Positions 45,084 to 54,535 of a stretch of 64,000 bases of DNA are shown one piece after another; within the stretch, counting starts at the first letter, position 1, and each line of letters opens with the position of its first letter. This DNA comes from JADKIH01 sp031417395. GTDB taxonomy: Bacteria > Bacteroidota > Bacteroidia > AKYH767-A > 2013-40CM-41-45. A model generated the notes under the pieces. It was given only the letters and a program-made list of their open reading frames with translations. It did not search any database and was not told where the DNA came from. Location of the stretch: the NCBI GenBank assembly GCA_031417395.1, contig JANOVM010000052.1, positions 1 through 64,000 on the forward strand. Direction: 5' to 3'. The position numbers and the translations under genes are program-made.

Positions 45084-47722
45084 TGAAACTACACTTCGAC
45101 AGTAATCAGCAATACCAATGTGATGCTTTAAAATCCATCACCGATATTTTTGAAGGACAACCTTTGAGTAGCGGAGATTTTGAATTTTCTGTAAACACAA
45201 CGGGTGCTTTGCTTTCTGAAAATGGTTTTGGCAACAACCTAACTTTATCAGCAGAACAAATTTTAGTAAATGTAAAATCCATTCAGCAACGAAACGAAAT
45301 AAAAAATACAGTTGATGAATTGCAGGGAATGAATTTTTCGATAGAGATGGAAACAGGCACAGGAAAAACTTATGTGTATTTGCGAACCATTTATGAATTG
45401 AACAAACTTTACGGTTTTAAAAAGTTTGTAATAGTAGTTCCATCAGTTGCAATCCGTGAAGGTGTTCTAAAAAATCTGCAAATCACCCACGAACATTTTC
45501 AATCGCTGTATGATAAAACTTCAATCAACTTTGATATTTACGACAGCAAAAAAGTTTCAAATCTTCGTGGTTTTTCTTCGGGCAATGCCATTCAGGTTTT
45601 AGTAATCAACATTGATTCCTTTGCGAAAGACGAAAATATAATCAACAAACCCAACGACAAACTCACAGGCAAAAAGCCGATTGAGTTTATTCAAAGCACA
45701 AAGCCCATTGTAATTGTGGACGAACCGCAAAACATGGAAACAGAAATTCGTAAAAAAGCAATTCAGAATTTAGAACCGCTTTGCACCTTGCGTTATTCGG
45801 CTACACATACGAACCTCTATAACCTGATGTATTCACTCAATCCTGTAAAGGCTTATGACTTAGGTTTGGTAAAACAAATTGAGGTGGACAGCGTAATGAG
45901 TGAAAATGATTTTAACAGCAGCTTTATTCAGTTGGAAAGTGTAAACAGGACGGGGAACAACATTACTGCAAAAATTAAAATTGATGTTACTTCTACTACG
46001 GGGATAAAACGGAAATCAGTAACCGCCAACAAAAATAAATTAGACCTGTTTGAGTTAAGCGGCAAAAATGAAAAATACGATGGACTAAAAATTTATGAAA
46101 TAGATTTTGGCGGACAGCAAATGGAACTCACCAATGGAATTGTTTTAGCAGTTGGAGAAGCACAAGGAGGAATGAATGATGAAGTGATGCGTTTTATGAT
46201 TCAGAAAACAGTTGAGGAGCATTTGAAAAAAGAAAGAGATTATAAAGCCAAAGGCATAAAAGTTTTGACGTTGTTTTTTATTGACAAGGTGAAAAATTAT
46301 CGCGAGTATGATGTAAGCGGAAATGCAATTGCGGGGAAGTTTGCAAAATGGTTTGAAGAAATTTATCAAGAAGAAATAAATAAACCGAAGAATAAAAATT
46401 TAATTTCCTATTCAGTTGATGAAATACATAACGGATATTTTTCGCAGGACAACAAAGGAAAGGTAAAAGATACAGGAGGCGAAACACAGGCAGATGATGA
46501 TACTTACAAACTCATAATGCAAGAGAAAGAAAAGTTGCTTGACATGAATACACCGCTTCGTTTTATTTTCAGCCATTCGGCACTTCGTGAAGGCTGGGAC
46601 AATCCAAATGTATTTCAGATTTGCACTTTGAACGAAACGAAATCAGAAATAAAAAAACGGCAGGAAATAGGCAGAGGTTTGCGTTTGTCGGTAAATCAAG
46701 ACGGAAAAAGGATCTTTGACCAAAACATAAATCGCTTAACTGTAATTGCAAATGAAAGCTATGATGATTTTGCAAACGCACTACAAAAGGAAATTGAAGA
46801 AGATTGCGGAGTAAATTTCACTGGAAGAATTAAGGATAAAAACAAAAGAGAGAAACTTCTTTACAGGAAAGGTTTTGAAGCCGACTCGAAATTTTTGCAG
46901 ATATGGGAGAAGATAAAGTTTCAAACAAAATACAGTGTTGCTTATCAGACCAACGATTTAATAACATTGGCTGCAAAGGCAATGCAGGATATGCAAGAAA
47001 CAAAGCGACCAACAGTAAGAAGCACAAAGCAAAAAGTTCTTTTGACTGATGAGGGTGTTTCTGGACAATTAGTAAGCGATACTGTAAATGATGAATACGG
47101 AAACGGTTTTGAAATTCCTGATATGCTTGCATATATACAAGGAAAAACAGAGTTGACACGGACAACTATTCTTGACATTATAAAGAAGTCAGAAAAAATT
47201 ACCGAATTGCTTATCAATCCTCAAATGTTCATGGACAACACAACAAGCACAATTAAAAATGTTTTGTATGAGTTGATGATTGATGGAATTAAGTATGAAA
47301 AAATCGGAGGCAAAGTTTATGAAATGACTTTGTTTGAAGATAACGAACTTGAAATTTACCTCGACAAATTTACTTTTTCAATTAACGAAGTGGATAAAAC
47401 GATTTATGAAAACTACATTCCGCTTGACAGTGGTGTAGAAAATAAATTTGCAAAAGATTGTGAGAGCAGTGAGAATATTGAATTTTATTTCAAGCTTCCA
47501 TATTGGTTTAAAATTCCAACTCCAATGGGCAACTACAATCCCGACTGGGCAATCGTATTTCAAGGACAAAAGAAAATTTATTTTGTTGCTGAAACTAAAA
47601 GCGAAAACCAAGAACTTTTGAAAAGCGAGAAACTAAAAATCAAATGTGGAAAAGCACATTTCAAAAAGTTCGACGATGTAGTTTACAAACAAGTAACAAC
47701 GGTAAAAGACCTTAGTGAATGA
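45083..47722 (+). CDS. res: Type III restriction endonuclease (Res) helicase-nuclease
   Basis: 879 residues. SF2 helicase motifs: Walker A METGTGKTYV (about 90-99), DEPQ (motif II, about 212-215), TLRYSATHTN (motif III), SHSALREGWDNPNVFQICT (motifs IV/V, from about 498) and EIGRGLRL (motif VI, about 526). The C-terminal PD-(D/E)xK nuclease is visible as NPDWAIVFQGQKKIYFVAET with Asp near 820 and Glu-x-Lys near 836-838. With Mod it forms the complex that cuts after ATP-driven translocation when two unmethylated sites are oriented correctly. All key residues are present. It overlaps the AlbA_2 gene by 1 nt and ends the operon. Confidence 0.93.
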   Translation: MKLHFDSNQQYQCDALKSITDIFEGQPLSSGDFEFSVNTTGALLSENGFGNNLTLSAEQILVNVKSIQQRNEIKNTVDELQGMNFSIEMETGTGKTYVYLRTIYELNKLYGFKKFVIVVPSVAIREGVLKNLQITHEHFQSLYDKTSINFDIYDSKKVSNLRGFSSGNAIQVLVINIDSFAKDENIINKPNDKLTGKKPIEFIQSTKPIVIVDEPQNMETEIRKKAIQNLEPLCTLRYSATHTNLYNLMYSLNPVKAYDLGLVKQIEVDSVMSENDFNSSFIQLESVNRTGNNITAKIKIDVTSTTGIKRKSVTANKNKLDLFELSGKNEKYDGLKIYEIDFGGQQMELTNGIVLAVGEAQGGMNDEVMRFMIQKTVEEHLKKERDYKAKGIKVLTLFFIDKVKNYREYDVSGNAIAGKFAKWFEEIYQEEINKPKNKNLISYSVDEIHNGYFSQDNKGKVKDTGGETQADDDTYKLIMQEKEKLLDMNTPLRFIFSHSALREGWDNPNVFQICTLNETKSEIKKRQEIGRGLRLSVNQDGKRIFDQNINRLTVIANESYDDFANALQKEIEEDCGVNFTGRIKDKNKREKLLYRKGFEADSKFLQIWEKIKFQTKYSVAYQTNDLITLAAKAMQDMQETKRPTVRSTKQKVLLTDEGVSGQLVSDTVNDEYGNGFEIPDMLAYIQGKTELTRTTILDIIKKSEKITELLINPQMFMDNTTSTIKNVLYELMIDGIKYEKIGGKVYEMTLFEDNELEIYLDKFTFSINEVDKTIYENYIPLDSGVENKFAKDCESSENIEFYFKLPYWFKIPTPMGNYNPDWAIVFQGQKKIYFVAETKSENQELLKSEKLKIKCGKAHFKKFDDVVYKQVTTVKDLSE

Positions 47723-47921
47723 CTTGCACTGATTAACACTCATTTTTAAACAGTTACTTGGCAATCTGCAAGCTAAAAGGTATAAAACCGTGTGTTTTTT
47801 ATTGGATTTAAAAACAACTTTTTGAAACATAGTTATCCCTTCCACTTGTTCATACTTTTTATTTCATATTGTTAGTTTGATTGTGTGAATTTAATTTTTA
47901 TTATTTTCTTGTGCGTATTAT

Positions 47922-49355
47922 ATGGTACTCAGTCGCTTTTGGTCGTTTATTATTGCAGGCAGCATACTTTACCTGCTCATTATGCTCGGAAGCGGGCGTT
48001 TGTATACCATAGGACAGGTCGTTAACGGTAAACAAAACGATCCTGCTCTCGTGGCGGAAATTCCTTCACAAGATTTATTTACTAAGGACACTGCACTTTT
48101 CAATGCAATCGCTCGTTCAGGGCCAACCGGTTTTCTTAGAAACGATACCCTTTATCTGCTAAACGAAAGTGGAACAGTACAAATTTCCGCCGGAAAGCAG
48201 CCTGCCGATGGAATATTTATTACCTGCAGAAATACCATCATGGATCTATGGCTGCCACTGATAGGTTACCTGACTTTTTTCTGTGGTTTATTAAACCTGC
48301 TTAGCGACTCGAATGCATTGAACAAAATGGCGAGATTGCTGACACCGCTATTTGTAAAAATATTTCCTGAACTACCGAAGGGTCATCCTGCTTATGGATT
48401 CATGACGATGAATTTCGCAGCTAATTTCCTCGGACTCGATAATGCTGCAACCCCATTCGGCTTAAAAGCTATGGAAAGCATGCAGGAAGTAAATGAAAAC
48501 AAATCCAGGGCATCAAATAGCCAGATTATGTTTTTATGCCTGCATGCTGCCGGTTTAACATTAATTCCAACATCCATCATCGGGTATCGGGCCGCACAAC
48601 ATGCTGCCAATCCCTCTGATATAATGCTGCCATGCATTATTACTTCATTTATCGGTACAATTGCTGCACTCATTTTTGTAAGCATCAAACAAAGGATCAA
48701 CCTGCTTAATGGAACAATTATCCTTCTTATAACCGGCATAAGCGCTTTAATCGGACTGCTCTTATTTTATATTGCTCGTATGGGTAGCATTGAAAAAGTC
48801 CATTTCACCGGAAACCTTAGTAATTCAATACTGCTGATTATAATCCTTGCAATCGTTGCATACAGCATGCTCAATGAAAAGATTTTCAAACTTAATCAGA
48901 CGAACATCTTTGATTCTTTCGTTACCGGAGCGAAGGATGGCTTCACAACAGGCGTCCGTGTGCTGCCTTATATGATTGCAATGCTCGTTGCTCTTAGTAT
49001 TTTCAGAAATTCCGGACTAATGGAAATCATTATGAAAGGAATTCGTTCTATAATGAATGTATTTAACGTCGATCCGCAAGTGACAAATGCTATTCCTGTT
49101 GCCTTAATGCGCCCTTTCAGTGCCGGCGGTTCACGCGGCTTCATGCTCGACGCAATGAAAACTTACGGTCCCGACAGTCTTACAGGACAACTATCCTGTC
49201 TTTTTCAGGGTGCTGCTGAAACTACTTTTTATGTAATTGCTTTGTATTTCGGTTCTGTTAATGTTAAAGAGACACGTTATACATTGGGAATTATGCTTCT
49301 TGTTGATCTGGTTTGTGTTATTACGGGTGTTATTGTTTGTAAGATGTATTTTTAA
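47922..49355 (+). CDS. SpmA/SpmB-type fusion (nucleoside recognition domain) membrane protein
   Basis: 477 residues with about nine hydrophobic segments. The N-terminal half carries a nucleoside-recognition (Gate) domain: SNALNKMARLLTPLFVKIFP, then MTMNFAANFLGLDNAATPFG and LKAMESMQEVN. The C-terminal half repeats the fold: ILPEEV-free but with the GAKDGFTTGVRVLPYMIAML, ALMRPFSAGGSRGFMLDAM and CLFQGAAETTFYVIALYFGS elements. This is SpmA joined to SpmB in one chain, a form common in non-sporulating Bacteroidota; substrate unknown. A non-cytoplasmic loop of about 80 residues after helix 1 is unusual for the Bacillus proteins. The stop overlaps the convergent HxlR gene by 26 nt. Confidence 0.85.
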   Translation: MVLSRFWSFIIAGSILYLLIMLGSGRLYTIGQVVNGKQNDPALVAEIPSQDLFTKDTALFNAIARSGPTGFLRNDTLYLLNESGTVQISAGKQPADGIFITCRNTIMDLWLPLIGYLTFFCGLLNLLSDSNALNKMARLLTPLFVKIFPELPKGHPAYGFMTMNFAANFLGLDNAATPFGLKAMESMQEVNENKSRASNSQIMFLCLHAAGLTLIPTSIIGYRAAQHAANPSDIMLPCIITSFIGTIAALIFVSIKQRINLLNGTIILLITGISALIGLLLFYIARMGSIEKVHFTGNLSNSILLIIILAIVAYSMLNEKIFKLNQTNIFDSFVTGAKDGFTTGVRVLPYMIAMLVALSIFRNSGLMEIIMKGIRSIMNVFNVDPQVTNAIPVALMRPFSAGGSRGFMLDAMKTYGPDSLTGQLSCLFQGAAETTFYVIALYFGSVNVKETRYTLGIMLLVDLVCVITGVIVCKMYF

Positions 49356-49725
49356 TTATTTTTTTTTGTTTTCTTATTTTTTCATCTTCTATTCCAAACT
49401 CCTTCATTAATTCAAGTCCATAATTTCGAATAACTTCGACAACGCTAATTGCTTTTTTTCCTCTTGTTGTAATGGAATATTCAACCTTAGGCGGGACAAC
49501 AGCAAATACAACTCTTTTGATAAATCCTTCCGATTCCAATTCCCGCAAACGACTTGTGAGCATTTTATGGGTAATGTGGGGAATATCTTTTTTCAATTCT
49601 CCATAACGGAGAACTTTGTCTCTTAATCTCCATAGAATGGGCATTTTCCATGTGCCCCCAATTCTATCCATTGCAAATTCTACAGGATTGTAATAAACTT
49701 TTTTGTTAAAAATAAAGTCCGGCAT
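49330..49725 (-). CDS. HxlR-family winged-helix regulator
   Basis: 131 residues. The HxlR pattern is clear: FAMDRIGGTWKMPILWRLRD, then RYGELKKDIPHITHKMLTSR with the recognition helix around HITHKMLTSRLRELE, and the wing VVPPKVEYSITTRGKKAISV. There are no Cys residues, so redox control through thiols, as in some family members, is unlikely. The gene is divergent from the DJ-1/hydrolase fusion across a 127-nt region with two dyads, so it probably regulates that gene and itself. Confidence 0.9.
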   Translation of the reverse strand: MPDFIFNKKVYYNPVEFAMDRIGGTWKMPILWRLRDKVLRYGELKKDIPHITHKMLTSRLRELESEGFIKRVVFAVVPPKVEYSITTRGKKAISVVEVIRNYGLELMKEFGIEDEKIRKQKKIIKNTSYKQ

Positions 49726-49749
49726 ATTCTATATGGGCTGATTATATTA

Positions 49750-49785
49750 TTACTTTCTAAAAGGCAAGTAACACTACTATTAGTA
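49750..49785. promoter_or_regulatory. Candidate HxlR operators in the divergent intergenic region
   Basis: Two dyads stand out: TTACTT (49750-49755) with AAGTAA (49766-49771), 10-nt spacer, and the perfect 11-nt palindrome TACTATTAGTA (49775-49785). The latter resembles half-site sequences known for HxlR-type regulators such as YodB. Both lie between the divergent regulator and the DJ-1/hydrolase gene. Confidence 0.5.
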
Positions 49786-49852
49786 AGTCATGTTGTAAAG
49801 ATAATATATATGTCAATATTTGCAGCTCAAAATTCAAAAATAAATCAATACA

Positions 49853-51370
49853 ATGAAAATCCTAAAAACAGTTCTTCTGTCTTTTGCCCTTTTACAGGTA
49901 TCTTATTTTTCCTTTGCGCAGCACAATGCCGGAAACAATGGTAAGATTTTATTAATAGCTTCTAATCCTTCCATGAGCAAACAAACAGGATGGCCGATTG
50001 GAGTATGGGCTGCTGAAGTTTTTCATCCCTATTGGGAATTTACTGTTGCCGGTTATTCCGTTGATATTGCCAGTCCTGATGGAGGCGAGATTAAGATTGA
50101 TGGTTTTAGTAACCCTGAGGATGAAAGTAAATATGCCGCATGGGATGTTCTGTCATTGGGATTTTTAAAAGACCCTTCTAAAGCAGCATTGCTTAAAAAC
50201 ACCATTAAATTATCAGCTATAAATCCGAAGGATTATAAAGCAATTTTAGTTTGCGGTGGACAAGGACCCATGTATACATTTATTGATAATACAGAGCTTC
50301 AGAAGTTTTTTGTTGATTTCTATTTAACCGGAAAACCTGCGGGAGCTATATGCCACGGCACCTGTATTTTGCTCAAATGCAAGTTGCCTAATGGGAAATA
50401 TCTTGTCGAAGGAAAAAAATGGACCGGTTTTGCAAACAGTGAAGAGAATTATGCAGATGCTTATGTAGGGAAAAAGATACAGCCATTCAGAATAGAAGAC
50501 GAAGCGGCTAAAATGCCTAACAATAAATTTACAACCGCTCCTATGTTTGAAGCTTTTGCTATTCATGACGGAAATTTAATTACCGGTCAACAGCAAAATT
50601 CAGGATCAGAAGCGGCCAAATTAATTATTTCCCGTTTAGAAAAACAGAAATCCAATTATCCCACATATGTAATAGTTCATGGCGCCTGGGCTGATGAAAG
50701 TGCCTGGGGTTTTGTGCGAAACCAACTGGCAGTAGATGCCAATGTTGTTGTTGTAAACCTGCCTGCGCACGGAGCTGATAATACTTACGGAGTTGGTATC
50801 GGTCTGAATGACTATGTAAGAACGGTAACGCAGGCTGTAAATTCGCAACAGGGTAAAGTAATTTTAGTGGGTCACAGCATGGCGGGAGCTGTAATCTCAC
50901 AAGTGGCAGAAAACATTCCCAATAAGATAAGTAAGTTAATTTATGTTTCCGCCTATTTACCTAAAAATGGCGAAAGCGTTATTGATCTTTCAAAAAAGGA
51001 TAGTACCAGTAAGGTTGGAAAAAATTTGGAGTTCAATACTGACTATACTTTGGCAACAATAAAAAAAGATGCTATTACCGAGGCAGTTTGTGCTGATTGC
51101 CCGCAATACATGAAAGATGTTTTAGTGAAATACCACCGCGCAGAACCAACAAAGGGCCTTAACGAAAAAGTTGTTCTAACATCAAAGTATGCAGGAGTTC
51201 CCAAATATTATATAGCAACAAAACAGGATGCAGCGGTGCCGTATTCATTACAGCAGCAAATGATAAAAGACAATGGAACCATTAAAAAAGTTTTTGAAAT
51301 GTCCACTTCACATTTGCCATTTGTAGTCGATCCTTCGGGGTTTATTGAAATTATTAAACAAATCAGGTAA
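49853..51370 (+). CDS. Exported DJ-1/PfpI-like domain fused to an alpha/beta hydrolase
   Basis: 505 residues with a signal peptide ending near SFAQ. Residues 30-263 are a DJ-1/PfpI class I amidotransferase-like domain: KILLIASNPSMSKQTGWPIG, the nucleophile elbow AGAICHGTCILL with Cys167-His168, and GNLITGQQQNSGSEAA at its end. Residues 268-505 are an alpha/beta hydrolase: YVIVHGAWADESAWGFVRNQ, GHSMAG with Ser342, and SHLPFVVDP with a candidate His. Both nucleophiles are present. DJ-1 relatives of this sort act on reactive carbonyls; the hydrolase substrate is unknown. An HxlR regulator is divergent upstream and a DUF481 gene follows by 29 nt. Confidence 0.85.
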   Translation: MKILKTVLLSFALLQVSYFSFAQHNAGNNGKILLIASNPSMSKQTGWPIGVWAAEVFHPYWEFTVAGYSVDIASPDGGEIKIDGFSNPEDESKYAAWDVLSLGFLKDPSKAALLKNTIKLSAINPKDYKAILVCGGQGPMYTFIDNTELQKFFVDFYLTGKPAGAICHGTCILLKCKLPNGKYLVEGKKWTGFANSEENYADAYVGKKIQPFRIEDEAAKMPNNKFTTAPMFEAFAIHDGNLITGQQQNSGSEAAKLIISRLEKQKSNYPTYVIVHGAWADESAWGFVRNQLAVDANVVVVNLPAHGADNTYGVGIGLNDYVRTVTQAVNSQQGKVILVGHSMAGAVISQVAENIPNKISKLIYVSAYLPKNGESVIDLSKKDSTSKVGKNLEFNTDYTLATIKKDAITEAVCADCPQYMKDVLVKYHRAEPTKGLNEKVVLTSKYAGVPKYYIATKQDAAVPYSLQQQMIKDNGTIKKVFEMSTSHLPFVVDPSGFIEIIKQIR

Positions 51371-51399
51371 ACTTGAAATTAGACTTTTAAGGAACATAT

Positions 51400-52179
51400 A
51401 TGTATAGAATAAGAAAAATTGTTTTTACAATATTATTTATTACTTTAAAATTTAATTCCCTTGCTCAAATAAATGAAAGCGACACGCTAAAGTTTCAATT
51501 GAGAACCAGCCTTACCGGAAACTATCAAAAGGGAAATGTTGAAGTACTAAATCTAAGAAGTAAGATTGATTTTTCTTATTCGCCCCATTCTAATTGGGTA
51601 TTTAAGTCACAAAATAGCAGTTTGTATCAGGCCTTCTATTCTAAAAAGGCAGACAACGATCTGTTTAGCAGAAACTACTTGTATTATAAACCGCAATTAA
51701 GATTTTATCCTTTTGCTATTGCTTATATCTCGTCTAATTTTCGGAGAAAAATTGACAGCAGATATTTTGCCGGTGTGGGAGCTACCTGGCAAATATTCAA
51801 TGTAAACAAAAACGTGCTAAAATTTTCTTTAAGTGCAATTCATGAAAGTACAAATTTCAAGAATTATAGGTACAATTATAAAGACTATAATGGTCGTGAC
51901 AGAATTAATCTTGGACGTATTACTTTATACATGGGCGGCTGGACTTATCTACCGGAAAGACGGGTACGCCTTTTTTATGATGCTTTTTATCAGCTGGCAT
52001 TTAATAATAAAAATAACTTTCGAACTCAGGCTGATGCAGGAATGGAATTTCCAATTTGGAAAGGTTTATCTTTTAATGCATTGTTTACATACACGCATGA
52101 AAATGTCGTTATTGAAGGTATTAAACAAGATGATTCAATATTAACTTTTGGTTTATCGTACAGTTTTAAAGTAAAATAA
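51400..52179 (+). CDS. DUF481-type outer-membrane beta-barrel
   Basis: 259 residues. The ATG at 51400 is followed by a signal peptide (IVFTILFITLKFNSLAQ). The mature part consists of alternating beta-strands with the family pattern of DUF481: LRTSLTGNYQKGNVEVLNLR, then SNWVFKSQNSSLYQAFYSKK and a final strand DSILTFGLSYSFKVK. These are outer-membrane barrels of unknown function. It is 29 nt after the DJ-1/hydrolase fusion gene and probably cotranscribed. Confidence 0.75.
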   Translation: MYRIRKIVFTILFITLKFNSLAQINESDTLKFQLRTSLTGNYQKGNVEVLNLRSKIDFSYSPHSNWVFKSQNSSLYQAFYSKKADNDLFSRNYLYYKPQLRFYPFAIAYISSNFRRKIDSRYFAGVGATWQIFNVNKNVLKFSLSAIHESTNFKNYRYNYKDYNGRDRINLGRITLYMGGWTYLPERRVRLFYDAFYQLAFNNKNNFRTQADAGMEFPIWKGLSFNALFTYTHENVVIEGIKQDDSILTFGLSYSFKVK

Positions 52180-52384
52180 GGCCGTTAAGTAAAACGCTTA
52201 AATATCTTTTCGGAAACCGTTTACTTTGATTTTCGCTTAATTAGGGCTTTCGGCTAAATTATTTCCTTACAGCAAATCCATACTTTCTTTTCAACCGTAG
52301 GTTTCGGCAAATGGTACCAACTATTTATACTATTTACTAAAATCTTCAATAAACAATTTATTAATCATTAAAAACCAAATTATC

Positions 52385-54460
52385 ATGCAAAAAAAATCAA
52401 CTAAAAAATCATTGTGGATTTCGCTTGCTGTAGTCGCTGTAGTGACTTCTGCAATTATGATTTCCAATTCTTTTCTGGATGCCTCAAGTCACCGCGAAGC
52501 GCCACTTATTGCAAACGATCCATTAGCCGATAATACGGATCTGTATGCATTCCGTAGTCCGGATGATACCAATTCTGTAACGATCATTTCCTGTTATGTT
52601 CCAACGGAACTGCCGCAGGGAGGTCCAAATTATTATTCTTTTGGCCCGAATGTGCGTTATGAAGTCCATGTGAATAATGGTTCATCTGCAACTGAAGACA
52701 AATTTATTTATCGTTTCACATTTTCTCAGATGAATGAAGACTCAACAACATTCTTCAATATTCGTTTGGGAAAGCAAAATTTGAAAACCACGTATACGTG
52801 CGAAAAGAGTTCTGACGGTGGAGTTTCTTTTACTACAATCGTAAGTAATGGTGTTGTTCCTCCGAACAATATCGGACCGCGTTCTATCGATGGTCCTGTT
52901 GGTTTAAACACACCGTATTCGACGCTGATGAGCAATGCTGTTGCAACTGCAACTTCAGGCGAAACAATTTTTTGCGGTCCTGTTGATGATCCTTTCTTTG
53001 TAGATCTTGGCGGAGTATTTGATTTAGGTCAGACACGCGCCGGAGGTTCAGGAGTTGACGCTCCAAGAGATGGTTTGAGGTGTAAAAACACACATGCTAT
53101 TTGTATTAAAGCTCCAATTGCTTCTTTGCAGAAAAATGGCTTAAGTGTTGCTCAGGCAGCAAACATTCTTGATCCTGATTTCGTAATTGGCGTATGGGCT
53201 TCAGCTTCCCGTCAGCAAATTCGAACTATCAACGGAAACGGTACGGAGACGCATAGCGGAAACTGGGTACAGGTTTCTCGTCTGGGTATGCCTTTAACCA
53301 ATGAAGTTGTTATTCCAATCGGACAAAAAGATTTTTGGAATTCATTAACACCTTATCAGGATGGAACATATTTCGACAGTTTATTCTGTAATCCTGAACT
53401 TGGATTGTATATGGACAACAGTCAATTTGGTGCTGCAGTACCTGCATTAAGTGCATTAAGAATTCAGCGTGCATCTCCAACAGTACTTGGCAATGTTGAT
53501 TTTGGTAATGGTAACGATGGTTTGTATGTATTGTATGGAAATGCAGCCACCACAGGAACAGCTTTGGACACAGCTATATTCGGAAAATATTTATTACGTG
53601 ATAATCAACCACGTTCTGTTGATTTATTACCTATATTTTATACAGGTGTTCCAAATTTAGCTCCGTATCAATTAGCCACAGGAAAAACTGCTGGCAATCC
53701 ATTATCTCCGGGTAAACCATTCATCAACAATTTCCTTCCAACATTTGGTGATATGCTCCGACTCAATATGGCTGTGCCTGTAACACCTCGTAACAGTCCT
53801 GCATTTAGTTCTGAAGGAATTATTGCTGCAGCAGTTTCCGGTTTGACAGACCCAATGTATAATACAACAACTACACTTGAATTTATTCCAAACATGGATG
53901 GCTTTCCAAATGGCCGTCGTCTGGAAGATGATGTAACCCGTATCGAATTACAAGCAGTGGCTGGAGCAGCTCTTGCAGCAGTTGGTTTGTTCTACGATGA
54001 TTATGTAATTGGTCAAAGTCCTGTTACACCTAATTTGCTTGGCGTTTTGGGATATACAACAGGAGTTGAAGCGAATGATACAACTTTCAATTCATCATTT
54101 CCTTATGTTCAGGCTCCATGGAGTGGTTATGGACTGTGTGCCGGAGGTTCAATTGTATTGTCAATTAAACCAAATGGAGGATTAAACATAGGTGCTCCTG
54201 AAATGATGATGGAAGCATTTCCGAATCCTGCAAGCACTCAGAACACCATTCGTATTCGTGTAGCGAACAGAGCAAATGTTAAGCTTTCAATCTACGATGG
54301 TAACAGCAAAATAATCGCTGTTCCTTTAAATACAATGAAAGACAAAGGCTTGTATGATATTCCTGTAGATCTTACACGTTTTGGCAGCGGAGTGTACTAT
54401 GCTGTTTTAGCGAATAACAATCAAACCGTTCAGTCGATTAAATTAGTGGTTAATAAATAA
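52385..54460 (+). CDS. DUF4331 protein with T9SS sorting domain
   Basis: 691 residues with an N-terminal signal-anchor-like segment. The DUF4331 signature opens the mature part: ASSHREAPLIANDPLADNTD, then LYAFRSPDDTNSVTII, and PRDGLRCKNTHAICIKAPIA near residue 225. Much of the rest (FGDMLRLNMAVPVTPRNSPA and the aspartate-rich PNGRRLEDDVTRIELQAVAG) is conserved in the family. A T9SS domain ends it (MEAFPNPASTQNTIRI to VQSIKLVVNK). Function unknown. A hairpin with T-run follows its stop, before the TPR gene. Confidence 0.85.
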   Translation: MQKKSTKKSLWISLAVVAVVTSAIMISNSFLDASSHREAPLIANDPLADNTDLYAFRSPDDTNSVTIISCYVPTELPQGGPNYYSFGPNVRYEVHVNNGSSATEDKFIYRFTFSQMNEDSTTFFNIRLGKQNLKTTYTCEKSSDGGVSFTTIVSNGVVPPNNIGPRSIDGPVGLNTPYSTLMSNAVATATSGETIFCGPVDDPFFVDLGGVFDLGQTRAGGSGVDAPRDGLRCKNTHAICIKAPIASLQKNGLSVAQAANILDPDFVIGVWASASRQQIRTINGNGTETHSGNWVQVSRLGMPLTNEVVIPIGQKDFWNSLTPYQDGTYFDSLFCNPELGLYMDNSQFGAAVPALSALRIQRASPTVLGNVDFGNGNDGLYVLYGNAATTGTALDTAIFGKYLLRDNQPRSVDLLPIFYTGVPNLAPYQLATGKTAGNPLSPGKPFINNFLPTFGDMLRLNMAVPVTPRNSPAFSSEGIIAAAVSGLTDPMYNTTTTLEFIPNMDGFPNGRRLEDDVTRIELQAVAGAALAAVGLFYDDYVIGQSPVTPNLLGVLGYTTGVEANDTTFNSSFPYVQAPWSGYGLCAGGSIVLSIKPNGGLNIGAPEMMMEAFPNPASTQNTIRIRVANRANVKLSIYDGNSKIIAVPLNTMKDKGLYDIPVDLTRFGSGVYYAVLANNNQTVQSIKLVVNK

Positions 54461-54465
54461 GAATT

Positions 54466-54518
54466 AAAACTATAGAGATGTGAAGAGCTTATTTGATTCT
54501 TCACATCTCTGTAGTTTT
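54466..54518 (+). terminator. Strong hairpin with T-run after the DUF4331 gene
   Basis: AAACTA-T-AGAGATGTGAAGA pairs with TCTTCACATCTCT-G-TAGTTT around a loop of about 11 nt. The stem is about 19 bp with one mismatch and is followed by TTTTTATA. It lies 6 nt after the DUF4331 stop and 18 nt before the TPR gene. A Rho-independent terminator or an attenuator allowing partial read-through is likely. Confidence 0.8.
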
Positions 54519-54535
54519 TATAAAGTAACACATCC

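Noticed and set aside
39161..47722. BREX, DISARM or type I restriction assignment
   Set aside because: No PglZ, BrxC, DrmA, HsdS or HsdR-type gene is present; Mod and Res motifs are those of type III systems.
47922..49355. Evidence for sporulation from the SpmA/SpmB fusion
   Set aside because: Such fusions are common in non-sporulating Bacteroidota and no other sporulation gene is present.
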